Assembly (NCBI RefSeq): GCF_000196015.1
Contig: NC_007973.1
Location: 3,720,001 to 3,784,000, forward strand
Source of the DNA: Cupriavidus metallidurans CH34
GTDB lineage: Bacteria; Pseudomonadota; Gammaproteobacteria; Burkholderiales; Burkholderiaceae
Direction of reading: 5' to 3'
DNA: 64,000 nt
This document shows, one piece after another, positions 17,236 to 27,300 of this stretch. A program made the translations under genes and the position numbers. Under the pieces are notes generated by a model that did not search any database, was not told where the DNA came from, and was given only the letters and a program-made list of their open reading frames with translations. Numbering within the stretch: position 1 is the stretch's first letter; each line of letters opens with the position of its first letter.

Positions 17236-18747
17236 ATGCGCGACCGTACCCTAGTCCTTTCGGTGTTGATCGTAGCCTCCTGCGGGCTTGGCTACGAACT
17301 GATTGCCGGCGCCCTGTCGAGCTATCTGCTCGGCGATTCGATCCTCCAGTTCTCCTCGATCATCGGCTGCTACCTGTTTGCGATGGGTGTCGGCTCGTGG
17401 CTCTCGCGCTACGTGAAGGACGAGGACGTCCTGACCCGCTTCATCGACATCGAGATCCTTGTCGGCCTGCTCGGTGGCATCTCGGCGGCGCTGCTGTTCG
17501 TGGTATTCGCCTGGCTCTCCGCGCCATTCCGCACCGCGCTGTATGCGCTGGTGTTCGTGATCGGGATGCTGGTCGGCATGGAGATTCCGCTGGTCATGCG
17601 CATCCTCAATGCGCGGCGTGCCCAGTTCAGCGATCTGGTGAGCCGCGTGCTCACGTTCGACTATCTCGGCGCGCTGGCAGTGTCGCTGGTATTCCCGCTG
17701 GTGCTCGCGCCACGGCTCGGGCTGTCGCGCACGGGATTCCTGTTCGGCATGCTCAACGTCGCGGTGGCGCTGTTCACACTGCGCATCTTCCGCGACGAGG
17801 TGTCGCGCACGACGTTGCGCACGCTGCGCGCAGGCATGGTGCTGGCGGTGCTGACAGTCGGCTTCGCCGGTTCGAACTATCTGACGCACTGGGCCGAGCG
17901 CGGCCTGTTCGGCGACGAGATCATCCATAGCGAAACCACCCCGTACCAGCGGCTGGTCATCACGCGCTGGAAGGACGATCTCCGCCTCTACATCAACGGC
18001 AATCTGCAGTTTTCCTCGCGCGACGAACACCGCTATCACGAAGCGCTAGTGCACCCGGTGCTGCAGGCGCTGCCGTGGGCGCGTCGCGTGCTGGTAATCG
18101 GTGGCGGCGATGGGCTGGCGCTGCGCGAGATTCTCAAGTACCGCAATATCGAGCACGTCACGCTGGTCGACCTGGACCCGGCGATGACCACGCTATTCTC
18201 GCGCAGCGAACCGCTACGGGCACTGAACCACGGCTCGCTGACCGACCAGCGCGTGACAGTGGTCAACGCCGATGCCGCGCAATGGCTCGAGCAGAACCAG
18301 GACAGCTTCGACGCGATCATCGTCGACCTGCCTGACCCGTCCAATTTCGGGCTCGGCAAGCTGTATTCCGTGCCGATGTACCGGCTGATGTCGCGCCATC
18401 TGGCCGAGAAGGGCTACGCGGTGGTGCAGTCGACATCGCCCTACTACGCACCGCGCTCGTTCTGGGACATCGACGCCACGCTGCGTGAAGCCGGGCTGCA
18501 TACGTGGCCGTACCATACCTACGTGCCGTCGTTCGGCGAGTGGGGCTACATCCTGGTCGGCAAGCGCAACGACTACACGCCGCCGACGCGCTACGACGTG
18601 CCGATGAAGTTTCTCGACGGGGATACGACTGCGCTGATGTTCCGTTTTCCCGCCGACATGGCGCCGCGCCAGGGCGAGCCGAACCGGCTCAATGAACAAA
18701 CTCTCGTGCACGACTTCGAGCGTGACTGGCGCAATGTCATCCGCTAA
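17236..18747 (+). CDS. Membrane-embedded polyamine aminopropyltransferase-like protein (spermidine synthase family)
   Basis: A 503-residue fusion. Residues 1-215 carry about seven hydrophobic helices (LSVLIVASCGLGYELIAGAL opens the first). Residues 235-480 are a spermidine-synthase methyltransferase-like fold with YQRLVITRW, LYINGNLQFSSRDEHRYHEAL, the GGGDG nucleotide loop at 289-293 and the acidic pair VDLDP after it. The catalytic stretch VDLPDPSNFGLGKLYS is intact. It should transfer the aminopropyl group from decarboxylated SAM to a polyamine at the membrane. ATG 17236 fits the family N-terminus; an in-frame GTG at 17167 is possible. It diverges from the run that supplies SAM decarboxylase. 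The true acceptor is unknown. Confidence 0.9.
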   Translation: MRDRTLVLSVLIVASCGLGYELIAGALSSYLLGDSILQFSSIIGCYLFAMGVGSWLSRYVKDEDVLTRFIDIEILVGLLGGISAALLFVVFAWLSAPFRTALYALVFVIGMLVGMEIPLVMRILNARRAQFSDLVSRVLTFDYLGALAVSLVFPLVLAPRLGLSRTGFLFGMLNVAVALFTLRIFRDEVSRTTLRTLRAGMVLAVLTVGFAGSNYLTHWAERGLFGDEIIHSETTPYQRLVITRWKDDLRLYINGNLQFSSRDEHRYHEALVHPVLQALPWARRVLVIGGGDGLALREILKYRNIEHVTLVDLDPAMTTLFSRSEPLRALNHGSLTDQRVTVVNADAAQWLEQNQDSFDAIIVDLPDPSNFGLGKLYSVPMYRLMSRHLAEKGYAVVQSTSPYYAPRSFWDIDATLREAGLHTWPYHTYVPSFGEWGYILVGKRNDYTPPTRYDVPMKFLDGDTTALMFRFPADMAPRQGEPNRLNEQTLVHDFERDWRNVIR

Positions 18748-18792
18748 GTCATCCGCCAAGTCATCCGCCAAGTCATCCGCCAAGTCATCCGC
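18736..18792 (+). repeat. 12-bp tandem repeat over the stop codon of the synthase gene
   Basis: Almost five head-to-tail copies of GTCATCCGCCAA. The first copy (18736-18747) is GTCATCCGCTAA and supplies the TAA stop; the others begin at 18748, 18760, 18772 and 18784, the last one cut short. A single C-to-T change separates the stop-bearing copy from the rest, which would read on as Val-Ile-Arg-Gln repeats. Replication slippage after the stop mutation is the simplest origin. Confidence 0.9.
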
Positions 18793-18828
18793 AAGTTCGC
18801 TTGCCGGAGCGGCTGCTCCAGTACGCCG

Positions 18829-20499
18829 ATGGACCGCCGCCGCTTCCTGATCGCCGCCGCGGGTACCGCGCTGGCCGGCTGTAGCCGCATCGGCGACGAG
18901 GCCGACAGCTTCCTGCGCGGCCTGGCCCTGCGCGAACCCACGCCGGTGGTCCTGCGCCCCGGCATGGCGGAGGGGCACGCGCTGCGTGACCAGCGCGGCT
19001 GGCCCGAGCCGGGCGGCGAACTGCGCACCGATGTGGCGATCCTGGGTAGCGGCCCGGGCGGGTTGTCGGCCGCATGGCAACTGTCGCGCGCCGGTCATCG
19101 CGACTTCATCATGCTCGACGGCCCCGAGTTCGGCGGCAATGCGGCCGGCGGCCAGTTCGGCGAGATCGGTTTCCCGCGCGGCGCGCATTACCTGCCATTG
19201 CCTTCGGCGCAATCGACCCACGTGCGCGAGATGCTGGCCGACGTCGGCGTGATTGAGCGCGATCCATTCGATGCGCGCCCACGCTTCGACGAACATGCGT
19301 TGGTGCATGCGCCGGACGAGCGGCTGTTCTTCGACGGGAAATGGCAGGACGGCCTGCTGCCCGATCATGACGATCACGATGCGCAGCACACACGCTTCCT
19401 CACCCGCATGGATGCGCTGCGCCACGCCACCGGCAGCGATGGCCGCAAGGCATTTGCGATTCCGATCGCCGAATCTTCGCGTGACCCGGCATGGACGGCG
19501 CTCGATCGCCAGACCTTCCGGCAATGGCTGAAAGCCGAAGGCTTTACCGCACCGACGCTGCACTGGTACGCCGATTACTGCTGCCGTGACGACTATGGCG
19601 CGGGGGCTGATGCCGTTTCCGCGTGGGCGGGCCTGCACTACTTCGCCAGCCGTGGCGGCCATGCCAGCAATGCCGCCGATGGCGCGGTGCTGACATGGCC
19701 GGACGGATTGCACGGTATGGTGACGCGGCTGACATCGAAGATCGATGCGCGGATGAATGCCGGCCAGCCATGGCGGCGCGCGGGCATGGCGGTGCGTATC
19801 GACGAAACGTCTGATGGCGTCAGCGTGCTGTGCGCGCACTGGCCCGATGGTGTTACACGGCCGCCCGCGCTTTTTCGCATTCGGGCGCGGCGCGTTATCT
19901 GCGCGATGCCGCTGCATGTCGCCGCCCACGTTTTGCCGCTGAAGCCGCTCGGCTTCGACCCGGCGCAACATCTGCAATATCACGCGCCCTGGCTGGTTTC
20001 GTCGTTCCACCTGCGGGGGTTTCCGCAGGAGGCCGCCGGGGTGCCGCTGGCGTGGGACAACGTCGTGCATGGCTCGCGCGGCCTCGGCTACGTCGTGGCC
20101 ACGCACCAGTGGATCCGCCAGGCACGTCCGGCGCACACCGCGTTCACGGCCTACTGTCCGCTCGACGCCGAATCCGGTGCGCCTGCCGGGGGATCGCCAG
20201 ATGCCGTCAGGCGATGGCTGGCGGATGCCGACCCGGCCGCGCTGATGGACCTGGCCGTGTCCGATCTTCGCGCGGTCTATGGCCGCGAATTCTGGCGCCA
20301 TGCGGACGCCGTCGAGATCACGGCACGCGGCCACGCGATGGCCACGCCGGTGCCGGGCTTTCTGGGCAACGCGGGCATCCGTGCGTTGCGTGAGACCGAC
20401 GGCCGCATCCTGTTTGCCCACGCCGACCTGAGCGGACTCTCCGTGTTCGAGGAAGCGGCATGGTGGGGCACACGCGCCGCGCTGAGAATCGTCGGATAG
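18829..20499 (+). CDS. Exported FAD-dependent amine-oxidase-like protein
   Basis: A 556-residue flavoprotein. The N-terminus DRRRFLIAAAGTALAGC looks like a twin-arginine signal that ends in a lipobox, with Cys18 as the possible lipidation site, so the folded flavoprotein may be anchored on the periplasmic side. The FAD-binding fingerprint ILGSGPGGLSAAWQL sits at residues 71-85 and a C-terminal FAD contact GRILFAHADLSGLSVFEEA at the end. The middle part resembles NAD(P)-binding protoporphyrinogen/monoamine oxidase folds but has no substrate motif I recognise. It starts 81 bases after the aminopropyltransferase gene, across a 12-bp repeat array, and is probably co-transcribed. A role in oxidising a polyamine is inference. 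Confidence 0.8.
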   Translation: MDRRRFLIAAAGTALAGCSRIGDEADSFLRGLALREPTPVVLRPGMAEGHALRDQRGWPEPGGELRTDVAILGSGPGGLSAAWQLSRAGHRDFIMLDGPEFGGNAAGGQFGEIGFPRGAHYLPLPSAQSTHVREMLADVGVIERDPFDARPRFDEHALVHAPDERLFFDGKWQDGLLPDHDDHDAQHTRFLTRMDALRHATGSDGRKAFAIPIAESSRDPAWTALDRQTFRQWLKAEGFTAPTLHWYADYCCRDDYGAGADAVSAWAGLHYFASRGGHASNAADGAVLTWPDGLHGMVTRLTSKIDARMNAGQPWRRAGMAVRIDETSDGVSVLCAHWPDGVTRPPALFRIRARRVICAMPLHVAAHVLPLKPLGFDPAQHLQYHAPWLVSSFHLRGFPQEAAGVPLAWDNVVHGSRGLGYVVATHQWIRQARPAHTAFTAYCPLDAESGAPAGGSPDAVRRWLADADPAALMDLAVSDLRAVYGREFWRHADAVEITARGHAMATPVPGFLGNAGIRALRETDGRILFAHADLSGLSVFEEAAWWGTRAALRIVG

Positions 20500-20599
20500 T
20501 GACGCCGGGGTGGGGACGACCGTCTGCGCCGGCCCCTGCCATCCTGTAGAATCGACGCCAGTCTTTTTGTCTTTTGCGTCACCCGCGCCCCGACTCCTC

Positions 20600-21007
20600 G
20601 TGCAACCGTTCCGGTTACTGCTGATGATTGTGCTGCTTGCCTTCCTGCCGTTGCAGGCATGGGCAGGTCTCGGCACGTCCGCGGCAGGCGTCGGCATGGT
20701 GCAGGTGCCTCAGACGGCCGATGTCTCCGACGTCGCTCGGGCCACGCTCGCCGTGGCGACCGATGCTTCCGCTATCGCCGATGTTGGCGATCCCGGTGAT
20801 ATGCCGGCGCCCACGACTCAAGAGTCCTCCCACCCTGCCGATAATGCGGAACCGTCGTCACCGGGCGCGGATTTCGCCGAGCAGTTGTTGCCCGCGCCGC
20901 TTCCGCGCATGGCAACCGCAACCGGCCGTGGCGCGGTGCCGCAGTACGCCCGCATCGCCCTGCCGGACCCCGACCTGCCTCTGCTGCCGCGCCCGCCGCG
21001 CGGCTGA
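20600..21007 (+). CDS. Secreted hypothetical protein
   Basis: With the GTG at 20600 as start, the product has 135 residues and a clear signal peptide (QPFRLLLMIVLLAFLPLQAWA, residues 2-22). The mature part is Ala/Pro/Asp-rich and looks disordered, ending in LPDPDLPLLPRPPRG. The open frame reaches back to 20510 but that part has no signal-like start. No domain is recognised. It lies between the FAD oxidoreductase gene and htpX on the same strand, 111 bases before htpX. Confidence 0.55.
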   Translation: MQPFRLLLMIVLLAFLPLQAWAGLGTSAAGVGMVQVPQTADVSDVARATLAVATDASAIADVGDPGDMPAPTTQESSHPADNAEPSSPGADFAEQLLPAPLPRMATATGRGAVPQYARIALPDPDLPLLPRPPRG

Positions 21008-21118
21008 TCCCGCTTTCGCGCGAAGGTTGCTTCGCGCGCACCTTTATCGCGCAGTTCGCATCCAGCGGGCCGCGCGCTTGCGGCCCGTCCGCGTTCTTCC
21101 TAGTCTCGCCCCACATCC

Positions 21119-21997
21119 ATGAAACGTATCTTTCTGTTCCTGGCGACCAACCTCGCCGTCATGCTTGTCCTCAGTGTCACGGCCAGCCTGCTGGGCGTGA
21201 ATCGCTTCCTGACCTCGAACGGCCTCAACCTCGGAATGTTGCTGGCATTCGCGGCGTTGATGGGCTTCGGTGGCTCGTTCATCTCGTTGCTGATGTCCAA
21301 GACCATCGCCAAGTGGTCGACCGGCGCCCAGGTCATCACCCACCCGAGCACCAGCACGGAGCTCTGGCTCGTGCAGACCGTCGAGAAGCTGGCCACGCGC
21401 GCCGGCCTGCCGATGCCAGAGGTGGCGATCTACGATGGCGAGCCCAACGCATTCGCTACCGGCGCGTCGAAGAGCAGCTCGCTGGTGGCTGTGTCCACGG
21501 GCCTGCTGCAGTCGATGTCGCACGACGAGGTCGAGGCCGTGCTCGCGCACGAAGTGGCCCACATCGCCAATGGCGACATGGTCACGCTGACGTTGATTCA
21601 AGGCGTGGTGAACACGTTCGTGATCTTCATGGCACGCGTGGTCGGCTACTTCGTCGATTCGTGGCTGCGCCGCAATGACGAGGAGTCGAGCGGCCCCGGT
21701 ATCGGCTACATGGTCACCGTGGTGGTCTGCGAGATCGTCTTCGGCATCCTGGCCAGCGTCATCGTCGCCACGTTCTCGCGTCATCGCGAATATCGTGCCG
21801 ACGCCGGCGCGGCGAAGCTGCTCGGCACGCCGAGCCCGATGGTGGCGGCATTGCGCCGCCTGGGTGGTCTGGACGCCGACGGCCTGCCGCAGAACATGCA
21901 GGCGATGGGTATCTCGGGCGGCAAGTCGTGGCTGGCGCTGTTTGCAAGCCACCCGCCGATCGAATCGCGCATCGCGGCCCTGCAAGGCACCCGCTAA
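21119..21997 (+). CDS. htpX: Membrane metalloprotease HtpX
   Basis: HtpX is an inner-membrane zinc protease that degrades misfolded membrane proteins together with FtsH. The 292 residues fit the family. Two N-terminal transmembrane helices (about 5-25 and 33-53) are followed by the M48 peptidase domain: [16 protein letters not shown] carries HExxH, with the third ligand in [15 protein letters not shown]. Two further hydrophobic segments lie at about 157-178 and 195-217. The C-terminus ends in the usual [11 protein letters not shown] motif. ATG 21119 is the first in frame. It converges with the GlxA-type regulator gene, only 20 bases away. Confidence 0.97.
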   Translation: MKRIFLFLATNLAVMLVLSVTASLLGVNRFLTSNGLNLGMLLAFAALMGFGGSFISLLMSKTIAKWSTGAQVITHPSTSTELWLVQTVEKLATRAGLPMPEVAIYDGEPNAFATGASKSSSLVAVSTGLLQSMSHDEVEAVLAHEVAHIANGDMVTLTLIQGVVNTFVIFMARVVGYFVDSWLRRNDEESSGPGIGYMVTVVVCEIVFGILASVIVATFSRHREYRADAGAAKLLGTPSPMVAALRRLGGLDADGLPQNMQAMGISGGKSWLALFASHPPIESRIAALQGTR

Positions 21998-22017
21998 GCC
22001 CCGCAGAGCGCTGGTGG

Positions 22018-23043
22018 CTACGCAGCCGCCAGCGCCACTGCCTGCCCTTCCCCGCGGAATGCCGCCCGGTATCGCTCGGGCGTCGTCTGCACATGGCGCT
22101 GGAATGCCTGACGCATGACATCGGCATTACCGAATCCGGTGACATGCGCGATGGCTTCCAGCCGCCGATCGCCCCCTTCCAGCAGACGCCGCACCGCTTC
22201 CACGCGAAGCCGCTCGACATAGCGCGCTGGCGTGTCTCCCACCTGCTTCACGAAGACCCGCGCAAAATTGCGCGGACTCATCGCCACCTGCTCCGCCAGC
22301 ACGCCGACCGACAGGTCCCGGCCGAGGTTATCGGCAATCCATGTCTGCAACGCTCGCAGTTCAGGGCTTTGCGCCGCTTGCGCCCGCAGCACCGTCGAAA
22401 ACTGCGCCTGATTGCCCGGACGCCGGAGGAACAGCACCAGATCCCGCGCGACGTCCAGCGACACCGTGTGGCCCAGGTCTTCCTCGACCAGTGCGAGCGA
22501 CAGGTCCATGCCAGCCGAGACGCCGGCCGAGGTATAAAAGCGACCCGCGCGAATCCAGATCGGATCGGCATCGACGTCCAGTTCCGGGTGCCGATGGGCC
22601 AGCCGCTCGGCATGACGCCAGTGAGTGGTCACGCGCTGCGCGTCGAGCAGCCCCGTACCGGCCAGCACGAACGCCCCGGTGCAAACCGCGCCCATCCGCC
22701 GCACCTGCGTCGCCTGCGTGCGTAGCCAGCCGATCAGCTGCTCGTCCTCGGCGGCCCGTGCATGGCCCGAGCCGCCCGAGATCAGCAGCGTGTCGATCGG
22801 TCTGCCCACCTGCTCGACGATGCGGTGGTACGGCGCGTCCGCCAATATGCGCAGACCGCTCTCCGTACGCACGATGGCATCGTCGCTGACGCTGACCACG
22901 TGCAGGTCGTAGGGCGGCGACTCACGGCCGCACAGCTTGTTGGCGGCACCGAACACGGCGGTCGGCCCGGTGACGTCGAGTTCCTGCGCAGGATCGGGCG
23001 CGACGATGACGACAACGCGCGGCGGTTCGGGGGCTGGGTGCAT
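22018..23043 (-). CDS. GlxA-type AraC-family transcriptional regulator (DJ-1/PfpI domain)
   Basis: A 341-residue regulator. Residues 8-190 form a DJ-1/PfpI-like domain with the elbow Cys121 in GAVCTGAFVLAGTGLLDAQ and the following TTHWRHAERL stretch. Residues about 235-325 form the AraC double helix-turn-helix (LSVGVLAEQVAMSPRNFARVF; LEAIAHVTGFGNADVMRQAF). These proteins resemble FtrA/CdhR/GlxA activators, often of amino acid or betaine catabolism. It lies just before (33 bases) and on the same strand as the MFS transporter gene at 23077, so the pair may be one transcript; the effector is not evident. Confidence 0.9.
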   Translation of the reverse strand: MHPAPEPPRVVVIVAPDPAQELDVTGPTAVFGAANKLCGRESPPYDLHVVSVSDDAIVRTESGLRILADAPYHRIVEQVGRPIDTLLISGGSGHARAAEDEQLIGWLRTQATQVRRMGAVCTGAFVLAGTGLLDAQRVTTHWRHAERLAHRHPELDVDADPIWIRAGRFYTSAGVSAGMDLSLALVEEDLGHTVSLDVARDLVLFLRRPGNQAQFSTVLRAQAAQSPELRALQTWIADNLGRDLSVGVLAEQVAMSPRNFARVFVKQVGDTPARYVERLRVEAVRRLLEGGDRRLEAIAHVTGFGNADVMRQAFQRHVQTTPERYRAAFRGEGQAVALAAA

Positions 23044-23076
23044 GGCTGGGCAAGTGATTGGGCGCGGATGCGCCGA

Positions 23077-24285
23077 TCATACGCCCGCCGCCGACGGCGC
23101 CAGCCGCTCCTGACGCTGCCACGCCAGCGTCACGGCAAGAGCCACCGCCAATGCCGGCAGCACCGCCAGGTTCACGCCCTGCCAACCCCACTGGTTCAAC
23201 ACCTGCCCCGCCGCCAGTGTGGCCAGCGCGGTCAGCGCGGCTGCGGAAAACTCGCTGGCCGCCTGCGTCCGTGCCCGCTCCGCCGGGCGGTAGCTGCTGG
23301 TCAGCAGCGTCGTGCCGCCGACGAACATGAAGTTCCACCCCACGCCCAGACAAAGCAGGGCGAGATAGAAGGCCGGCAGCGTGGTCGAGCACAGCGCGAC
23401 GATGGCCGCGAGCGCCGACAACGCGATGCCGCTCACCAGCATCACCGGATTGCCGAAGCGCTGCAGCAGCCAGCCGGAGAAGAACGATGGCGCATACATG
23501 CCGACCAGGTGCCATTCGATGATCTGGGCGCCCTGCTTGATCGTGTGCTGGCACGCCACGGCCGCGATCGGCGTGGCCGTCATCATGAACATCATCACGG
23601 CGTTGCCGATACCGTTGTTCGCAAACGATGCCAGGAACACAGGCTGGCGAAAGATCTCGCCGAGCGGCCGGGCCGGAAGGTTATCCACAGCCGCCGCAGC
23701 GTGCGCCGTTGCCGGTGGTTCCCGATAGGCCAGCGCCAGCACGGCCACGGATAGCGCGCCGAACACGGCAACTACCGCGTAGGAGCCGGCAAACGGCAGC
23801 GGCTGCATCATGTCAGCGCTCCAGGCCGCGATCGCGGGGCCACACACCGCCGCCACTACCCCACCGGTCAGCACGGCCGATATCGCACGCGGCTTCTCGG
23901 CAAGCGGCGCGGCATCGGCAGCGGCCAGGCGATAGAAGCGCGCGAATGCCTGGAACACTCCGACCAGCGCCGTACCGAGACAAAACAACACGAAGTCGTG
24001 CCGCCAGATCGCCAGCACCGAAACCAGACCACCGGCCATGCAGGCCAGTCCGCCGAGGCAGAACGCCGGGCGTCGGCCAAGTCGCTCGATCAGGAAAGCC
24101 GCGGCGATGGCGGTCAGCGCCGATGCCACGGTAATCAGCGCGAATGGCAGCGTGGCCAGCGCCTTGTTCGGCGCGAGGGTGTAGCCGACCAGCCCCGTCA
24201 GCGTCAGGTCGACGGACAGCGCCGAGGTATAGAGTGCCTGGCACAGCGCCAACACGCGCGCCTGCCGCAATGCGTGGGAAGCCAT
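23077..24285 (-). CDS. MFS transporter
   Basis: A 402-residue major facilitator superfamily protein with twelve predicted transmembrane helices in two halves. The A-motif-like loop FLIERLGRRPAFCLGGLACM lies between helices 2 and 3 (about residues 62-81), and a long hydrophilic loop separates helices 6 and 7 (about 195-215). The second half contains GVGWNFMFVGGTTLLTSSYRPAERAR, a feature of YfkF/YnfM-like putative drug or metabolite exporters. The substrate cannot be told. It sits between the P450 fusion gene and the GlxA-type regulator gene, all leftward; the gap to the P450 stop is about 100 bases. Confidence 0.9.
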   Translation of the reverse strand: MASHALRQARVLALCQALYTSALSVDLTLTGLVGYTLAPNKALATLPFALITVASALTAIAAAFLIERLGRRPAFCLGGLACMAGGLVSVLAIWRHDFVLFCLGTALVGVFQAFARFYRLAAADAAPLAEKPRAISAVLTGGVVAAVCGPAIAAWSADMMQPLPFAGSYAVVAVFGALSVAVLALAYREPPATAHAAAAVDNLPARPLGEIFRQPVFLASFANNGIGNAVMMFMMTATPIAAVACQHTIKQGAQIIEWHLVGMYAPSFFSGWLLQRFGNPVMLVSGIALSALAAIVALCSTTLPAFYLALLCLGVGWNFMFVGGTTLLTSSYRPAERARTQAASEFSAAALTALATLAAGQVLNQWGWQGVNLAVLPALAVALAVTLAWQRQERLAPSAAGV

Positions 24286-24389
24286 CGCGTCTCCGATGTG
24301 GAAATGGGGATGGCACCCAGCGTACGGGTCGGCATGGCCGTCCGACTGACAACGTTCAGCGGATTTCTGCCAATCGGGAACTCAGCGGC

Positions 24390-27300
24390 TCAGTTGAAGA
24401 CATCCTGCCGATAGCGGCCCTGCGCGACGAGACCGCCAAACCAGTCGGACGCCGCCTTATCGGTCATGCCACCCTGCGCCATGCCGATCTCGATCAGTGT
24501 CTGGCGTACCGCTGGCGCCATGCGGCGGCCATCGCCGCAGACGTAGATCGTCGCGCCGTCCCGTACCTGCGCCCAGACCTGCTCGCGCCGCTGCCAGAGC
24601 AGATCCTGCACATAGCGCGGTGCATCCGGCACGACTGAGTACGCCGGGTGAACCTCCACCACACCCTGCCCGGCCCAGCGTTCGATGTCCTCGCGATAGA
24701 GCCAGTCATGTTGCGGATGGCGGCAGCCGAAGTAGAGCTGCGCCGGCGTCACCGCATTGCCCGCCATCTTCCGCAACGCGCGTTCCTCCAGGAATCCGCG
24801 GAACGGCGCGATGCCGGTGCCCGGACCGATCAGCAGCATTGGCGCCGCCGGGTCGGGGTCCGGGGCGAACGGCGGATTCGGCGTGCGAATCGACGCGGAT
24901 ACCCGCGCGCCGGGCGGCAGATGCTGGAGCCACGTCGACGCCACGCCACGGAACTGCCCGCGCCCGGACAACGCCGGCGCGCAGACGGTGCCGACCAGTA
25001 GCGTCGCCACATCGGGCGATACCAGCGGCGACGATGCAATCGAGTAAAGGCGCGGCCGCATCGGCACAGTACACGCCAGCAGTTCCTGAAGCGTCAGCGC
25101 GATCGCCGGATGTTCGACCAGCACATCGAGGATGCCCAGCCGCCGCGCGACCACCTTCGTGGCGTACCCATGCTCCGCGTCGTCCGAAGCAAGTTGTTCG
25201 ATCGACTGCTTTGTGAAAGGGCAGCGCGTGGCCTGCGCCAACGCACGCAGCGTCTGTCTCGAGACCACGTCCTGCAGCTCAATGAAGTGCGTCAGCAGTT
25301 GCCGCACCGGCAACGCCTGGTCGATTGGCAGGCCACGCCCCATGCCGTGTGGTGCGGAGATCGTGGCCTGCGCATCGGGATCGAGATCGAGCCGCTCGCA
25401 CAACTCGGAAACGAGTTGCGCATCGTTCTGCGGCCACACCGCGATGTGATCGCCGGTGCGATACGTGATGCCCGGAGGCAGTTGCAGCCGGATATCGCGC
25501 GTCGACGTGCGCGGCGCCTCGATCGAGAAATCCCACAGGCCGCTCGGGTCGCCTACCAGTTCGTCGTTTGACAGCACCGTGAACGCCTGCGTGCCGGCTG
25601 GCAGCGTTTCAGCGCGGATTGCCGCCATGCTGCGCACCTGCACGTCCACGCCGAGGCCACCGGTGCCCGCGCCGTCGGCCTGCAGCGCCTGCCAGAGTTG
25701 CGCGAGCCAGCGCTCGGCCGCCTGATCGAAGTCGCCATTGCCATCGGCTTCGCCACGCGGCAGCAGCGGCACCGCACCCGCGGTAATAAAGAAATCGAAC
25801 ACGCGACGTGGGAACGCCTGGTACGTCGCCCACTGCGAATTGCCGCAGCCGAGCAGCGCCAGCCGCATTCCATTCGCGCGGTAGCCACTGGCATCGTCCG
25901 CGTCGAGCATCGCTTCGAATTTGCGAGCCGAATCGGGCGCGCGGCCGTTGTAGGTAGCGGCCACGACGACGACCAGGCCCGAAGTGGGCAAGACGCCTAC
26001 GGCGTCGTCGAGGTCGGCCAGCTTCGCGTCGAAGCCCGCCGCAATGGCGCCGGCATGGATCTGCTCAGCCAGTTCGCGAGCCGTGCCGAGACTCGATGCG
26101 CACAGCACGGTCATCGCCTGCCCATGGCCGCGAACGTCTGTCTGCGCCGCGTCGGCAACGGCCTGCGATGCCTGCCGGGTCACGAACCGCTCGTGTGGCC
26201 TGCGTCGCCGCACGCGCAGCACGAACTGATCGGGCTTGATCGTCAACGTTTCCTTGAGCCGGAACTGGTAGTCGTGCGGGTCCTGGAACGCAAAGTTGCG
26301 CAACATCAGCGCCAGCGCGAGCTTGGCTTCGGTCAGCGCGAACTGGCGGCCGATGCACGCGCGCTCGCCCTGTCCAAATGGCATATAGGCATGGGCGGGA
26401 AGCTTCGCCTCGTTCTCGGGCAGGAAGCGGTCGATATCGAAACGCTCGGGGTTCGCCCAGACCTTCGGATCGCGATGCAGCGCGGTCAGCACCACCGAGA
26501 TGCGACGGTCCTTGCGCAGCCGGTAGCGGCCGCCCAGCACCACGTCATCGAACGGCGCCACCGCGAAGGCGGGTGCGGTCGGCCACAACCGCAGCGTTTC
26601 CTTCAGCACGCGGTCGAGCACGGGCATACGCGCCAGATCGGCATAGACCGGCAGCGCATCGCCGGGCAGCACTGTGTCGACTTCGGCATACGCCTGCGCC
26701 AGCACGCCCGGATTGCGCAGCAGTTCATAGAGCGCGAACGTGAGCAAGCCGCTGGTGGTTTCGTGGCCGGCAATCAGGAACGTGATGACCTGATTGCGGA
26801 TGTTGGCGTCGTCGAGCCGCCGGTCGGTCTCGGGATCGCGCGCTTCGAGCATCAGGTTCAGCAGATCCATGCCCGACGTTGGCGACACGCGCCGCTGGCG
26901 AATCACGTCATCGACCAGATTGCGCATGTATGCGATGTCCTCGGCGGCCTGGCGATGCGCGCGGCCCATGAAGCGATCCTGGATCGGCAGGCGCGTGAGC
27001 TTCTGCATCGCCTCCCCCAGCGCGCCGACCATCGCCATCACGAACGGATCGAGTTCGTCACTCGCAAACGATGCGAAGTCGTACCCGAAGCCCGCCAGCG
27101 CGATGGTGTCGAGCGTCAGGCGCGTCATGTCGTCCGCCACGGCGATATCGGCGTCCGGGCCCTGTCGGTCCCATTTGTCCACCAGCCGGTTAGCCACACG
27201 CAGCATCACGTCGAAGTAGGCTTTCATCGCCCGCTGGCTGAACGCCGGCATCAGAATGCGGTGCGCGCAGCCCCAGTTCGGCTCGTCGCTGTGCGCGGTG

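Noticed and set aside
18214..20697. An 827-residue minus-strand frame containing ADDL repeats
   Set aside because: It is antisense to the aminopropyltransferase and FAD oxidoreductase genes. The ADDL run is just the reverse reading of the 12-bp repeat.
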